A program made the translations under genes and the position numbers. Shown here piece after piece: positions 35,908 to 45,015 of a stretch of 64,000 nucleotides of DNA (position 1 is the stretch's first letter; each line of letters begins with the position of its first letter). The stretch lies in the NCBI RefSeq assembly GCF_001278115.1, contig NZ_LIYD01000005.1:3189717-3253716 (forward strand), written 5' to 3'. The DNA comes from Flavobacterium akiainvivens (GTDB taxonomy: Bacteria > Bacteroidota > Bacteroidia > Flavobacteriales > Flavobacteriaceae). The notes under the pieces were generated by a model, which was given only the letters and a program-made list of their open reading frames with translations, ran no database searches and was not told the DNA's origin.

Positions 35908-36462
35908 ATGACAAGCGAAATAAATTCAAGAAACTTCTTCTCTGTTTGGAAAAAAATCGTTGGAAGCAGAAAAGATATGCTCAGTAACGATTGGAGAAAA
36001 CATGCAGTTTTTACATCTCATGTAAAAGGAAATGATGATTCTATCATAAAAGAAATTGCAGGTAGCTTCGGGCTCTTATACTATAATGAGTACTATTCTC
36101 TTGATGTTGTTCTTTACAAGGAAGAAGATTTGGTTCCGGATATTACTGAGGGCTGGTGTTGGCTGAGAAATATCAGGATTGCATTTGAACATGAAAACAA
36201 TTTTAACAGAGCGTTGTATCAGGAAGTATCACACCTGCTTATAACTAATTGTGAACTGCGTGTGTTGGTAACATATCCAAATGGAGGAATAGATGAGATG
36301 CTTAAATATTTGCGTGAAATAATTAAAGGTTCAAGGCAGAGCCATGATATTTCTAAATCAGAAAATTTCCTGTTGATATTTGGATATGAAGAGGGCTTTG
36401 CATGGGAAGGATATATCTACAATACAGAAAACTGGATTAAAATTGATGAATCTAAAATCTAA
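35908..36462 (+). CDS. AT-rich orphan gene, possible nuclease-like fold
   Basis: A 184-residue soluble protein that I do not recognise. The ATG at 35908 is used; an earlier ATG (35842) would place the operon terminator inside the gene. The segment SLDVVLYKEEDLV, followed by RIAFEHENNFNRALYQEVSHLL and LRVLVTYPNGG, resembles the Asp ... Glu-x-Glu order and strand-helix pattern of PD-(D/E)XK-like proteins. This is a weak, by-eye impression. The codon use is clearly more AT-rich than the atp and flippase genes on either side, suggesting a recent arrival. Confidence 0.5.
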   Translation: MTSEINSRNFFSVWKKIVGSRKDMLSNDWRKHAVFTSHVKGNDDSIIKEIAGSFGLLYYNEYYSLDVVLYKEEDLVPDITEGWCWLRNIRIAFEHENNFNRALYQEVSHLLITNCELRVLVTYPNGGIDEMLKYLREIIKGSRQSHDISKSENFLLIFGYEEGFAWEGYIYNTENWIKIDESKI

Positions 36463-36553
36463 GAATCCTAAAACGGTAGCGTTATTGCCACTTATTTTCC
36501 CTCCCTCAAATTATATCCTTATTTTTGTTTTCTTTAAATAAGCGAAACAAGAC

Positions 36554-38011
36554 TTGAGCCTGTATAAAAAACTATTTCAGCAAACCGCCATATACGGCAT
36601 AGCCACTGTTGTGCCGCGCATGTTCAGCTTTTTGCTCACGCCGCTGTATACCACTCCCGGCGTTATGGACAGGGCTAAGTATGGCGAGGTGTCTATTATT
36701 TTTGCGTGGCTGGTGTTTTTTAACGTGGTGCTGGCCTATGGCATGGAAACCGCTTTTTTCCGCTTTTATAATTCTGACGATAAAAAACAGGTAATGAGCA
36801 CCGGCACCATGTCGCTGGTGGGGTCGTCGCTTATATTTCTTGCCGTGGCACTGCTGGGCAGGCAATACCTGGCCGCAGCCCTGGGCATAGAAACCCAGTA
36901 TGTAACCTATACCATTTGGGTGCTGGTGCTCGATGCACTGGCCATAGTGCCCTTTAGCCGCCTGCGTGCCGAAGGCCGCCCCATATTTTTTGCTGCTGTT
37001 AAAATAGGCAATGTGGTGCTTACCCTGCTGCTCAACCTTTTCTTTTTGCTGTGGCTGCCACAAATGGCGCTTGACAGCCCTGACGGTTTTATGGCAACGC
37101 TATATATACCGCATTTTCAGGTGGGCTACGTGTTTGTGGCTAATGTTATGGCCAGCCTTGCTACCCTGATTGTGCTGCTGCCGCATTACTTTAAAATATC
37201 ATGGCACTTTAATACCGAACTCTGGAAACGCATGATGCGCTATGCCCTGCCCGTAATGGTGGCAGGTGTTGCCTTTGCCATAAACGAAACGTTTGACCGC
37301 CCGCTGCTTAAATTTATGAAAGTACCCGAGGCCGAAATAGGCGTTTATTCGGCGTGCTACAGGCTTGCCATATTCATGACGCTCTTTACCACGGCGTTCC
37401 GCCTGGGTATAGAGCCGTTTTTCTTTAGCCACGCCAAGAGCGAAAACGCCACAAAAACCTATGCCGCCATAACGCAGTATTTCGTTATTATGGGCTCGGT
37501 TATCCTTTTAGGGGTAATTGTCTTCGCCGACCTCTTAAAATGGGTCCTGTTGCGCGATAAAGCCTTTTGGGAGGCTATGGATGTGGTGCCGGTTATTATC
37601 CTGGCCAACTTCTTCCTGGGTATTTACACCAACCTGTCGGTGTGGTACAAGCTGAGCGACAAAACCAAAATGGGGGCCTATATATCGCTTGTGGGCGCGG
37701 GGGTAACCCTGGCATTCAACTTTGCACTTATACCCCTGTGGGGCTATGTAGGTTCGGCCATTGCCACGGTGGCGGCTTATGGCACCATGATGGTGGTGTC
37801 TTACAAGCTGGGTGCAAAATACTACCCCATACCCTATAACATCCGCAAAATGATATTTTATCCCGCCCTTGCCATGGTGCTGGGGGGCATATCGTTTTAT
37901 GTGCCGTTTTTACGCCATACCTATGCCTTTGGCATACTGGCCTTTGCAGGCTACATCTGGATTATCTTCAGGCTCGAAAAAGAAACACTCTTAAAATTCA
38001 TAAAGAAATAA
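36554..38011 (+). CDS. Polysaccharide flippase-like MOP family transporter
   Basis: A 485-residue protein with fourteen predicted transmembrane helices (Wzx/MurJ-type MOP superfamily), opening [23 protein letters not shown]. The start codon is TTG; no in-frame ATG is near. It probably flips a lipid-linked oligosaccharide or precursor. It heads a compact operon: dut begins 1 bp after its stop, followed by TPR proteins, a nucleotidyltransferase, DUF4292 and an EnvC-like protein. The distance from the main polysaccharide locus suggests a different substrate. Confidence 0.85.
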   Translation: MSLYKKLFQQTAIYGIATVVPRMFSFLLTPLYTTPGVMDRAKYGEVSIIFAWLVFFNVVLAYGMETAFFRFYNSDDKKQVMSTGTMSLVGSSLIFLAVALLGRQYLAAALGIETQYVTYTIWVLVLDALAIVPFSRLRAEGRPIFFAAVKIGNVVLTLLLNLFFLLWLPQMALDSPDGFMATLYIPHFQVGYVFVANVMASLATLIVLLPHYFKISWHFNTELWKRMMRYALPVMVAGVAFAINETFDRPLLKFMKVPEAEIGVYSACYRLAIFMTLFTTAFRLGIEPFFFSHAKSENATKTYAAITQYFVIMGSVILLGVIVFADLLKWVLLRDKAFWEAMDVVPVIILANFFLGIYTNLSVWYKLSDKTKMGAYISLVGAGVTLAFNFALIPLWGYVGSAIATVAAYGTMMVVSYKLGAKYYPIPYNIRKMIFYPALAMVLGGISFYVPFLRHTYAFGILAFAGYIWIIFRLEKETLLKFIKK

Positions 38012-38012
38012 T

Positions 38013-38453
38013 ATGTCAGTTACCATTAAAGTTATCAATACATCATCGCACGCATTGCCAAACTATGAAACCCTAAGCAGCGCCGGTATGGACCTCCGCG
38101 CCGAACTGCCGGAGCCCATCACCCTTAAACCGCTGGGCAGGGCCATAGTTAAAACCGGGCTTTTTATAGAGCTGCCCATAGGCTATGAGGCCCAGGTGCG
38201 CCCACGCAGCGGCCTTGCGGCAAAAAAAGGCATAACTGTACTGAACAGCCCCGGAACGATTGATGCCGATTACAGGGGTGAGATTGGCGTAATTTTAGTA
38301 AATTTATCCGATGAGCCTTTTACCGTAGAAAACGGCGAGCGCATTGCACAGCTTATTATAGCAAAGCACGAGCGTGCCGAATGGGTAACGGCAGAGGTGC
38401 TTACTGAGACCGACCGCGGCGCAGGCGGCTTTGGCAGTACGGGTACAAAGTAA
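38013..38453 (+). CDS. dut: dUTP diphosphatase
   Basis: A 146-residue trimeric dUTPase that hydrolyses dUTP to dUMP and pyrophosphate. All five family motifs are visible: [46 protein letters not shown] and the C-terminal [12 protein letters not shown]. It lies 1 bp after the flippase gene, and the first TPR gene follows after 17 bp. Confidence 0.96.
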   Translation: MSVTIKVINTSSHALPNYETLSSAGMDLRAELPEPITLKPLGRAIVKTGLFIELPIGYEAQVRPRSGLAAKKGITVLNSPGTIDADYRGEIGVILVNLSDEPFTVENGERIAQLIIAKHERAEWVTAEVLTETDRGAGGFGSTGTK

Positions 38454-38470
38454 CCAACAACCTACTATAA

Positions 38471-39430
38471 ATGAAAAATTTCCTCCAAAACACTGTGTGC
38501 GCCCTGGCGCTTTTAGTAACGTGTACTGCCATAGCGCAGGATGCCAAAGAAGACGAAAAGGCACACAAAAAGAAGATTGAAAAAATAGCGGGCGAAGCGT
38601 GCATTTGTACATATGAAATAAGTACAAATGCGGTTAAAGACAGTATTGTTGCCAAAATAAATTCGTGTATAACGGCAAGTATAGTGTCTTCACAAATGGG
38701 CGCTATTGATGAGATGGCAAAAGTGGCGCTGGAAGCCAAAGGCGATACCGTAGTGGGCGAGAATACCAGCATAAAAATTTATATTGACCAGGATTTTGAC
38801 GAAATTCAGGCTTACATGTCCACTAACTGCGAACAGGTAAGGAGCCTGTTAAACAGTAACGATGTTAAGGGCAAATACTCAATGTCTAAAGACAAAAAGG
38901 CGCTGGAGTATTATTATGAAGGCAATGATTATATGACCGCCGAAAAATATGACCTTGCCATTGTAAGCTTTAACAAGGCTGTAAAGCGGGATAAAAAGTT
39001 TGCCTTTGCGTGGGATAACCTGGGCATTTGCTACCGCAGGCGCGGCAACTACCAGGAGGCGGTAAAATGTTATGAAAAATCGCTCGAAATAGACCCCGAC
39101 GGCAGCATGCCATTGCAAAACCTGCCGGTGGCCTATGAGTATTTAAAACAGTATGACAAGGCAATAGAATGCTTTGAAAAAATTATACAGCGCGATGCTA
39201 AAAACCCCGAAGGCTATTTTGGTGCCGGAAGGATGTGGTATGCATCGGGCGATTTTGAGAAGGCAACAGATAATATGTTTAAGGCATACAGGCTGTATCA
39301 GGAAGTACAGTCGCCTTATTTAAACGATGCCCTGCAAAACCTGAGGTTTTACTATCAGGAAATGGAAAAAGCAGGCAAACTGGATGTGTTTAAGAAAGTT
39401 GCCGAAAATAACGGCATAAATATGGATTAG
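38471..39430 (+). CDS. Secreted TPR protein with N-terminal Cys motif (paralogue A)
   Basis: A 319-residue exported protein with a type I signal peptide (cleavage near AIAQ-DA). An N-terminal module has the pattern C-x-C ... INSCITAS ... TNCEQV, followed by tetratricopeptide repeats (about residues 138-245, for example AWDNLGICYRRRGNYQEAVKCYEKSLEIDP). It probably acts as a periplasmic protein-protein adaptor. The next gene, 2 bp downstream, is a clear paralogue with the same Cys pattern and repeat layout, indicating tandem duplication. Confidence 0.8.
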   Translation: MKNFLQNTVCALALLVTCTAIAQDAKEDEKAHKKKIEKIAGEACICTYEISTNAVKDSIVAKINSCITASIVSSQMGAIDEMAKVALEAKGDTVVGENTSIKIYIDQDFDEIQAYMSTNCEQVRSLLNSNDVKGKYSMSKDKKALEYYYEGNDYMTAEKYDLAIVSFNKAVKRDKKFAFAWDNLGICYRRRGNYQEAVKCYEKSLEIDPDGSMPLQNLPVAYEYLKQYDKAIECFEKIIQRDAKNPEGYFGAGRMWYASGDFEKATDNMFKAYRLYQEVQSPYLNDALQNLRFYYQEMEKAGKLDVFKKVAENNGINMD

Positions 39431-39432
39431 GC

Positions 39433-40338
39433 ATGAAAAAGGTATTACTACTGCCTGCCCTGCTGTGTGCAACAGGCCTTTTTGCCCAGGAAGAGCGCGT
39501 TAAGGGCATTGCCACGCTGGCCTGCCAGTGCGCCGAAGAAATAGACGGCACACAGCCCAAAGACAAGGTTATTGAAGCCATAAACAGCTGCATAACCAGC
39601 CGCACGCTTATGTATGACCTGCAACAGGTGCAAAGCGAGGCCGATAAAGACAAGAAAGACGGTAAGGATAAAAAGGAATACAACCTTAGCTTTAGTACCG
39701 GGCCCGATAAGGCTGTACAGGCCTACCTCAATAAAAACTGCGCTGCGGTGCAGGGATTAATGGCGGGCGATGTTATAAAACCGGAGGCCATGTCGACAGA
39801 CAAGAAGGCGATGGCTTTTTATGACGAAGCACGGCAGTACAGCGACCAGAAAATGTATGATATGGCTGTGGTGGCCTACACAAAGGCAGTAAAGCGCGAC
39901 CCTAAATTTATAACCGCATGGAACTACCTGGGGCTTAACTACCGCAGGATGGAAAATTATAAAGAGGCCATTAAGTGCTATGAAAAATCGCTGGAGTTAG
40001 ACCCCACAGGCACGTTCCCCATGCAAAATATGGGTGTGGCCTACCAGTTAATGGGCGATTATGCAGGGGCTTCTGCGGCTTATGAAAAACTGGTTGCGGC
40101 CCAGCCTGAAAATCCGGAAGGGTATTATGGCGCCGGGCTTAACTATTACCAGGCCAAAAATTATGAAAAAGGGGTAGACTATATGATTAAGGCCTACCTG
40201 CTGTATACAGATGCAGAGTCGCCTTATGCAGATGACGCAAAATCACAGCTGGTGAGCTATTATAAAGACCTTGAGGCACAGGGCAAGCTGGATATTTTTG
40301 AAACAGCTGCCACAAACAACGGAATAAAAACTGAATAG
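39433..40338 (+). CDS. Secreted TPR protein with N-terminal Cys motif (paralogue B)
   Basis: A 301-residue exported protein (signal peptide ending near GLFAQ). It carries the same C-x-C ... INSCITS ... KNCAAV module and TPR block (TAWNYLGLNYRRMENYKEAIKCYEKSLELDP) as the upstream gene. The matching C-terminal segments (GYYGAGLNYYQAKNYEKG versus GYFGAGRMWYASGDFEKA) show common origin. The function is unknown; it is likely periplasmic or surface-linked. The nucleotidyltransferase follows after 13 bp. Confidence 0.8.
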   Translation: MKKVLLLPALLCATGLFAQEERVKGIATLACQCAEEIDGTQPKDKVIEAINSCITSRTLMYDLQQVQSEADKDKKDGKDKKEYNLSFSTGPDKAVQAYLNKNCAAVQGLMAGDVIKPEAMSTDKKAMAFYDEARQYSDQKMYDMAVVAYTKAVKRDPKFITAWNYLGLNYRRMENYKEAIKCYEKSLELDPTGTFPMQNMGVAYQLMGDYAGASAAYEKLVAAQPENPEGYYGAGLNYYQAKNYEKGVDYMIKAYLLYTDAESPYADDAKSQLVSYYKDLEAQGKLDIFETAATNNGIKTE

Positions 40339-40351
40339 ACTTTAATATACA

Positions 40352-41365
40352 ATGAAGATTATTGTACCTATGGCAGGCAGGGGTTCGCGCCTGCGCCCAC
40401 ACACGCTAACGGTTCCTAAACCGCTTATACCCATTGCGGGCAAACCCATTGTGCACCGCCTTGTAGAAGACATAGCCGGTGTGCTTAACAAAGAAATAGA
40501 CGAGATTGCCTTTATAGTAGCCCGTGATTTTGGCCCGGTTGTAGAGCAGGACCTTGTAGCCATTGCCGAAAGGCTGGGCGCAAAGGGCAGCATTTACTAC
40601 CAGGATAAGCCCCTGGGCACTGCCCACGCCATTATGAGCGCCAAGGAAAGCATGAGCGGCCCGGTGGTGGTGGCCTATGCCGATACACTATTCCGTGCTG
40701 ATTTTACGTTAGATACATCGGCAGACAGCGTTATCTGGGTAAAACAGGTAGAAGACCCAAGCGCCTTTGGTGTGGTTAAGCTTAACGCCCACAACGAGAT
40801 TACTGATTTTGTTGAAAAGCCAAAAGATTTTGTAAGCGACCTTGCCATCATTGGCATCTACTATTTTAAAAGTGGGGAAACGCTGCGCGAAGAGCTGCAA
40901 TACCTGCTGGATAACGATATTACAAAGGGTGGCGAATACCAGCTTACCGATGCCCTGGAGAACATGAAGCAAAAGGGCATGAAATTTGTTCCCGGAAAAG
41001 TAGATGAGTGGATGGACTGCGGCAACAAGAACGTAACCGTAGAAACCAACAGCCGCATGCTGGGCTTTATCCACGCCGATGGTAATGAAAACCTGGTGCA
41101 CGAAAATGTGGTTTTAGAAAACGCCACCATTATTCCGCCGTGCTTTATAGGCAACGGGGTAACGCTGCGCAATGCCACAGTAGGGCCTTATGTATCGCTT
41201 GGGGCCAATACTTTTGTAGAAAACAGCATTATAAAAAACAGCCTGGTGCAAACCAGCGCGGTTATTAAAAACGCCATATTAGATAATGGCATGATAGGCA
41301 ACCACGCTTCCTTTAACGGAAAGTTTAGCAGCATTAGCCTGGGAGACTACAGCGTAATAGAATAA
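40352..41365 (+). CDS. Sugar-1-phosphate nucleotidyltransferase
   Basis: A 337-residue NTP-transferase of the RmlA/GlmU-like group. The N-terminal domain starts with MKIIVPMAGRGSRLRPHTLTVPKPLIPIAGKPI, holding the nucleotide-binding G-x-G-x-R-L-x-P and the catalytic Lys in PKPL. The substrate-binding DEWMDCGNKN is near residue 215. The C-terminal part is a short left-handed beta helix with N/V-rich hexapeptide repeats. It makes an NDP-sugar; the sugar is not defined by sequence. It is embedded in the envelope operon between TPR genes. Confidence 0.9.
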   Translation: MKIIVPMAGRGSRLRPHTLTVPKPLIPIAGKPIVHRLVEDIAGVLNKEIDEIAFIVARDFGPVVEQDLVAIAERLGAKGSIYYQDKPLGTAHAIMSAKESMSGPVVVAYADTLFRADFTLDTSADSVIWVKQVEDPSAFGVVKLNAHNEITDFVEKPKDFVSDLAIIGIYYFKSGETLREELQYLLDNDITKGGEYQLTDALENMKQKGMKFVPGKVDEWMDCGNKNVTVETNSRMLGFIHADGNENLVHENVVLENATIIPPCFIGNGVTLRNATVGPYVSLGANTFVENSIIKNSLVQTSAVIKNAILDNGMIGNHASFNGKFSSISLGDYSVIE

Positions 41366-41371
41366 GTAAGA

Positions 41372-42727
41372 ATGAAGTTATCAACCCTTATTTGCATGGC
41401 CTTTGGCGCGGTATTACTCTCGCCCGGGGCAGCGCACGCCCAGCAGGTGGAGCCTGATTCGCTCACGCTGGCAAAAAATGAATTTGAAGAAAATTTTTAT
41501 GAAGCGCTCAAGCAAAAGGGTATTGAAAACTATGATAAGGCCATTGTTGCCCTGCAGCGCTGCCTGGTAAAAGATGCCAAAAACCCAGTGGTATACGGCG
41601 AGCTGGGTAAAAACTACCTTGCGCTAAAAATGTATGCCGAGGCAGAGCAGGCTTACCTGAAGGCGCGCGACCTTGAGCCCACTAACCGCTGGTACTGGCA
41701 GGGGCTGTATGATGTGTATTATGAAACCAAAGACTACAACAAGAGCATACCGGTGGTGCAAAAGCTAACCGAATGGCGCAGGGAGTACTACCAGGAAGAC
41801 CTGGTGTCTTTGTATATGTACACGCAGCAGCACGACAAGGCCCTGGCGCTTATTAACGAGATGGAGCAAACCGTGGGTATGAGCAATAAGCGCGAAATGT
41901 ACAAGCTCGAAATTTTAAGCACCAGCAAAGACAGCAAGGGGCAAAAAGATGCACTTGAGGCAGCCATTAAAAAAGACCCTAAGAACGAAGACAATTACAT
42001 AGACCTGATTTACCTGTACAGCCAGGCCGGCGAAGAGGCTAAGGCCGAAGACGTGGCCCGAAGGCTGGAGAAGAACATTCCGGAAAGTGATTATGCACAG
42101 GTAAGCCTGTTTAAATTTCACCTAAATAATAACGATGGGGCTAAGGCCAGCCAGAGTATGTTTAAGGTGCTGGGCAGCCGCAAGGTAGACGGCAAGATTA
42201 AGCACCGCGTGCTAAACGAGTTTCTTATTTTTGCCAATAACAACCCCGCGTTTATGCCAGACCTGGCTAAGGCCGTAACCTATTTTGAAGACGATAAGCA
42301 GGTTAATGTACCAAAGGAAATTGGCAAGTTTTTCTTCAACAAAAGGAAGTTTAACGAGGCGGCACAGTATTTTGAGGTGGGGCTTCAGCAAAAGGCCGAC
42401 GATATAGAGGGTATTGAGCTGCTGCTGTATACCTTTGCAGAATCGGGCCAGTATGGCAGGATTGCCGAAAAGGCACCGGAATATATTGCCCTTTACCCCA
42501 CGCAGGCACGCCTGTATTATTATGCCGGGTTGGGCGCCAATAAAACAAAGCAGTTTTCTTCGGCAAAATCATACCTGGAAATGGGGCTTGATTTTGTGGT
42601 GGAAGACCCTGATCTGGAAGCCTCTATAAACTACCAGCTGGGTGAGGCTTATGGCGGCATGGGCGATGCCAAAAAGAAACAGGAATATCAGGCGAAAGCC
42701 GAAAAGGCCTTAAAAAGTAAAAGCTAA
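41372..42727 (+). CDS. Exported TPR-repeat protein
   Basis: A 451-residue protein with a signal peptide (cleavage near AHAQQ) and tetratricopeptide repeats covering most of its length, for example AIVALQRCLVKDAKNPVVYGEL and AEQAYLKARDLEPTNRWYWQ. It is probably a periplasmic scaffold. It abuts the DUF4292 lipoprotein gene directly (stop TAA followed by ATG), which suggests the two products work together in envelope assembly. Confidence 0.82.
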   Translation: MKLSTLICMAFGAVLLSPGAAHAQQVEPDSLTLAKNEFEENFYEALKQKGIENYDKAIVALQRCLVKDAKNPVVYGELGKNYLALKMYAEAEQAYLKARDLEPTNRWYWQGLYDVYYETKDYNKSIPVVQKLTEWRREYYQEDLVSLYMYTQQHDKALALINEMEQTVGMSNKREMYKLEILSTSKDSKGQKDALEAAIKKDPKNEDNYIDLIYLYSQAGEEAKAEDVARRLEKNIPESDYAQVSLFKFHLNNNDGAKASQSMFKVLGSRKVDGKIKHRVLNEFLIFANNNPAFMPDLAKAVTYFEDDKQVNVPKEIGKFFFNKRKFNEAAQYFEVGLQQKADDIEGIELLLYTFAESGQYGRIAEKAPEYIALYPTQARLYYYAGLGANKTKQFSSAKSYLEMGLDFVVEDPDLEASINYQLGEAYGGMGDAKKKQEYQAKAEKALKSKS

Positions 42728-43504
42728 ATGAAGAAAGTATATGTGGCCATTGCGGCTATGGGTTTGCTGGTATCATGCAAAAGCAAGCAGGCTGTAATAG
42801 CCGAAAGCGCTGCAAGCGGAGACAAGGCCGCTACCGAAATTATTGATGGGCACTACAGCAAACAGGTTGATTTTAACACCCTTGTTATACGGGCCGATGC
42901 ACGCTATAAAGACAGCCACGAAAACCAGGGCTTTACCGCAGAGGTGCGCATTAAAAAAGACGAAAAGATACTTGTAATGGTGCGCTACTTTGGCATGACC
43001 ATGGCTAAGGGGCTTATTACCCCAACAGAGGTGGTATATTATGAGCAGCTGGGCAAAACCTATTTTAGCGGCGATTACCGCATGCTGAGCCGCTGGCTGG
43101 GCACCGACCTTGATTATACAAAGGTGCAAAACATGCTGCTGGGCGAGGCTATGGACAACCTTAAAAAGGGTACTTACAAAGCATCGGTGCATGATGGGCT
43201 GTACAGGCTGCAGGGCAAGGAAGGCAACACCGTTAAGGAGTTTTTGTTTGAAGGGGCTAACTTCCTTATTAAAAAACAGGCGTTTACACAGGGTGGGCAA
43301 CAGCCGCGCAGTATTGAAATAAACTATCCGGCACACGGCAATTTTGACGGCCGCACGCTGCCTGCACAAATTAAAATTGAAGCCGAACAGCAGGACAGGG
43401 TAAGCCTTGACCTGGAGTATAAATCGGTTAAGTTTGATGAGAAAATAACTTTTCCGTTTGAGGTGCCCGACGGCTTTACACAGGTATTTATAGAAAAAGA
43501 TTAA
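42728..43504 (+). CDS. DUF4292 family lipoprotein
   Basis: A 258-residue lipoprotein with lipobox GLLVSC (Cys16). The mature part is beta-rich (VRIKKDEKILVMVRYFGMTMAKGLITPTEVVYYEQLGKTYF) and recognised as DUF4292, a Bacteroidota family whose fold resembles LolA/LolB-type lipid-binding half-barrels. A lipoprotein- or lipid-trafficking role is therefore plausible but inferred. It begins immediately after the TPR gene and precedes the EnvC-like gene by 34 bp. Confidence 0.8.
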   Translation: MKKVYVAIAAMGLLVSCKSKQAVIAESAASGDKAATEIIDGHYSKQVDFNTLVIRADARYKDSHENQGFTAEVRIKKDEKILVMVRYFGMTMAKGLITPTEVVYYEQLGKTYFSGDYRMLSRWLGTDLDYTKVQNMLLGEAMDNLKKGTYKASVHDGLYRLQGKEGNTVKEFLFEGANFLIKKQAFTQGGQQPRSIEINYPAHGNFDGRTLPAQIKIEAEQQDRVSLDLEYKSVKFDEKITFPFEVPDGFTQVFIEKD

Positions 43505-43538
43505 GACATAGCAAATAGCAAACAATAACGCTGACACA

Positions 43539-44789
43539 ATGAAAAAACTACTCCTTACTATTCTTTTTATGCTAACGGGTGCCCTCCTGATGGCACAAAC
43601 CGCAGAGCAGAAAAAGCTGGAGCAGCGCAAGGCCCAGATTTTAAAGGAAATCAAAGACCTTAACAGCCTTATCAATAAAGAAGACAAGAAAGAAAAATCG
43701 GCCCTGAGCCAGATATCTGAAAGCGAGGCCAAAATAAAGCTGAGCGAAAAACTGATAAGCACCACCAACAGGCAAACCCGCCTGCTTACCGATGAGATAT
43801 ACCTTAACCAGCTTAAAATAAACAAGCTGAAACGCGAGCTTGTGGTGCTTAAGGAAGACTACAGCAAAACGCTTGTAAAGGCTTATAAGAGCCGCAATGA
43901 GCAAAGCCGTATTATGTTTATCCTGTCGTCTAAAAACTTCCTGGAGGCTTACAGGCGCATACAGTACATGAAGCAGTATGCCAGTTTCCGCAAAATACAG
44001 GGCGATGAAATTCGCACCAAGATGGCCGAACTTGAGAAAACCATTGCTACCCTTGAGGGGCAAAAAAAGGAAAAAGTAAAGCTGGTTGCACAAAGCGAAA
44101 AAGATAAGGATGCTCTTGAAAAAGACAAGAAAGAGCAACAATCCCTTGTAAAAACCATACAAAAAGACAGGAAAAAGCTTAACGCCGAAGTGGTTAAAAA
44201 GCAAAAGGAAAGCCGCGAGGTACAGCAAAAAATAGATGCTGCCATTCGCGAGGCTATTGCTGCGGCCAACAAGAAAACGGCCAAAAGCACTACCGAGAGC
44301 AAAACCACCACAGCAGCGGCTTCTACGGCATCGCCTAACAAAATTGTGCTTACCAAAGAGGGCAAGCTAATATCAGATAATTTTAAGGCTAATAAAGGCA
44401 AGCTGTCTTATCCGGTGGCACACGGCTATATATCATTGCCGTATGGCGATACCCCGCACCCGTTTGTTAAGGGCTACACGCAGCACAACAGCGGGGTGGA
44501 AATTACCACAAACCCGGGCGAGGCCGTGCGCGCCGTTTTTGGCGGCGAGGTGAGCCAGATACAAATGACCCCTGATACCAAGAAGAAAATCGTGTACATT
44601 CGCCATGGAGATTACTTTACGGTGTATTACAATATGGAATCGGTAAATGTATCGCCGGGCCAGGAGGTAAGCGCCATGCAAAGCATAGGTACGGTGGCTA
44701 CCAACCCGGTAACTAAGGAGAGTGTGTTAAAGTTCTGTATCCTGCAAAACACGTCTTATCTAAACCCAAGCAGCTGGATTGTTAAGTAA
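43539..44789 (+). CDS. EnvC-like murein hydrolase activator
   Basis: A 416-residue exported protein with a signal peptide (ending near LLMAQ), long coiled coil (about residues 22-260) and C-terminal LytM domain. The domain is degenerate: the HxGxD site reads HNSGVEI and the final HxH region reads LKFCILQ, so zinc binding is lost as in E. coli EnvC. It probably activates an amidase during cell separation. It is the last gene of the flippase-dut-TPR operon and is followed by a terminator. Confidence 0.88.
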   Translation: MKKLLLTILFMLTGALLMAQTAEQKKLEQRKAQILKEIKDLNSLINKEDKKEKSALSQISESEAKIKLSEKLISTTNRQTRLLTDEIYLNQLKINKLKRELVVLKEDYSKTLVKAYKSRNEQSRIMFILSSKNFLEAYRRIQYMKQYASFRKIQGDEIRTKMAELEKTIATLEGQKKEKVKLVAQSEKDKDALEKDKKEQQSLVKTIQKDRKKLNAEVVKKQKESREVQQKIDAAIREAIAAANKKTAKSTTESKTTTAAASTASPNKIVLTKEGKLISDNFKANKGKLSYPVAHGYISLPYGDTPHPFVKGYTQHNSGVEITTNPGEAVRAVFGGEVSQIQMTPDTKKKIVYIRHGDYFTVYYNMESVNVSPGQEVSAMQSIGTVATNPVTKESVLKFCILQNTSYLNPSSWIVK

Positions 44790-44809
44790 GGGTTTTATAT
44801 ATACAACGC

Positions 44810-44842
44810 AACGCCCGTAGCACTGCTGCGGGCGTTTTTGTT
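44810..44842 (+). terminator. Rho-independent terminator of the envelope operon
   Basis: An AACGCCCG/CGGGCGTT stem (44810-44817 with 44829-44836), followed by a T-rich run, 20 bp after the EnvC-like stop codon. Confidence 0.88.
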
Positions 44843-44866
44843 TTTAGGGATGGGGGATTGCATTCC

Positions 44867-44915
44867 ACCGACCCTGAAGGGGTCGCGCGCATTAGCCGGG
44901 GGCAACGCCCTCGGG
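44867..44915 (-). repeat. Dispersed two-hairpin (REP-like) repeat, copy 3
   Basis: A full copy in inverted orientation, just past the terminator of the envelope operon. It has GGGTCG/CGACCC and GGGCAACGCCC hairpins. It is the only minus-strand copy in the window. Confidence 0.85.
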
Positions 44916-45015
44916 ATAATTATAGCCAATGTGTTTAAATAATTCCGTAACCTGTGCCATTGGTTAACCATAGATTTTTTTGCGTACATTCGTAAGGCAA
45001 CTAAACCGTTACCAA

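Noticed and set aside
42773..43825. Long minus-strand ORF (350 codons) opposite DUF4292 and the EnvC-like gene
   Set aside because: It spans two well-supported plus-strand genes and the gap between them, with no recognisable domain or start context.
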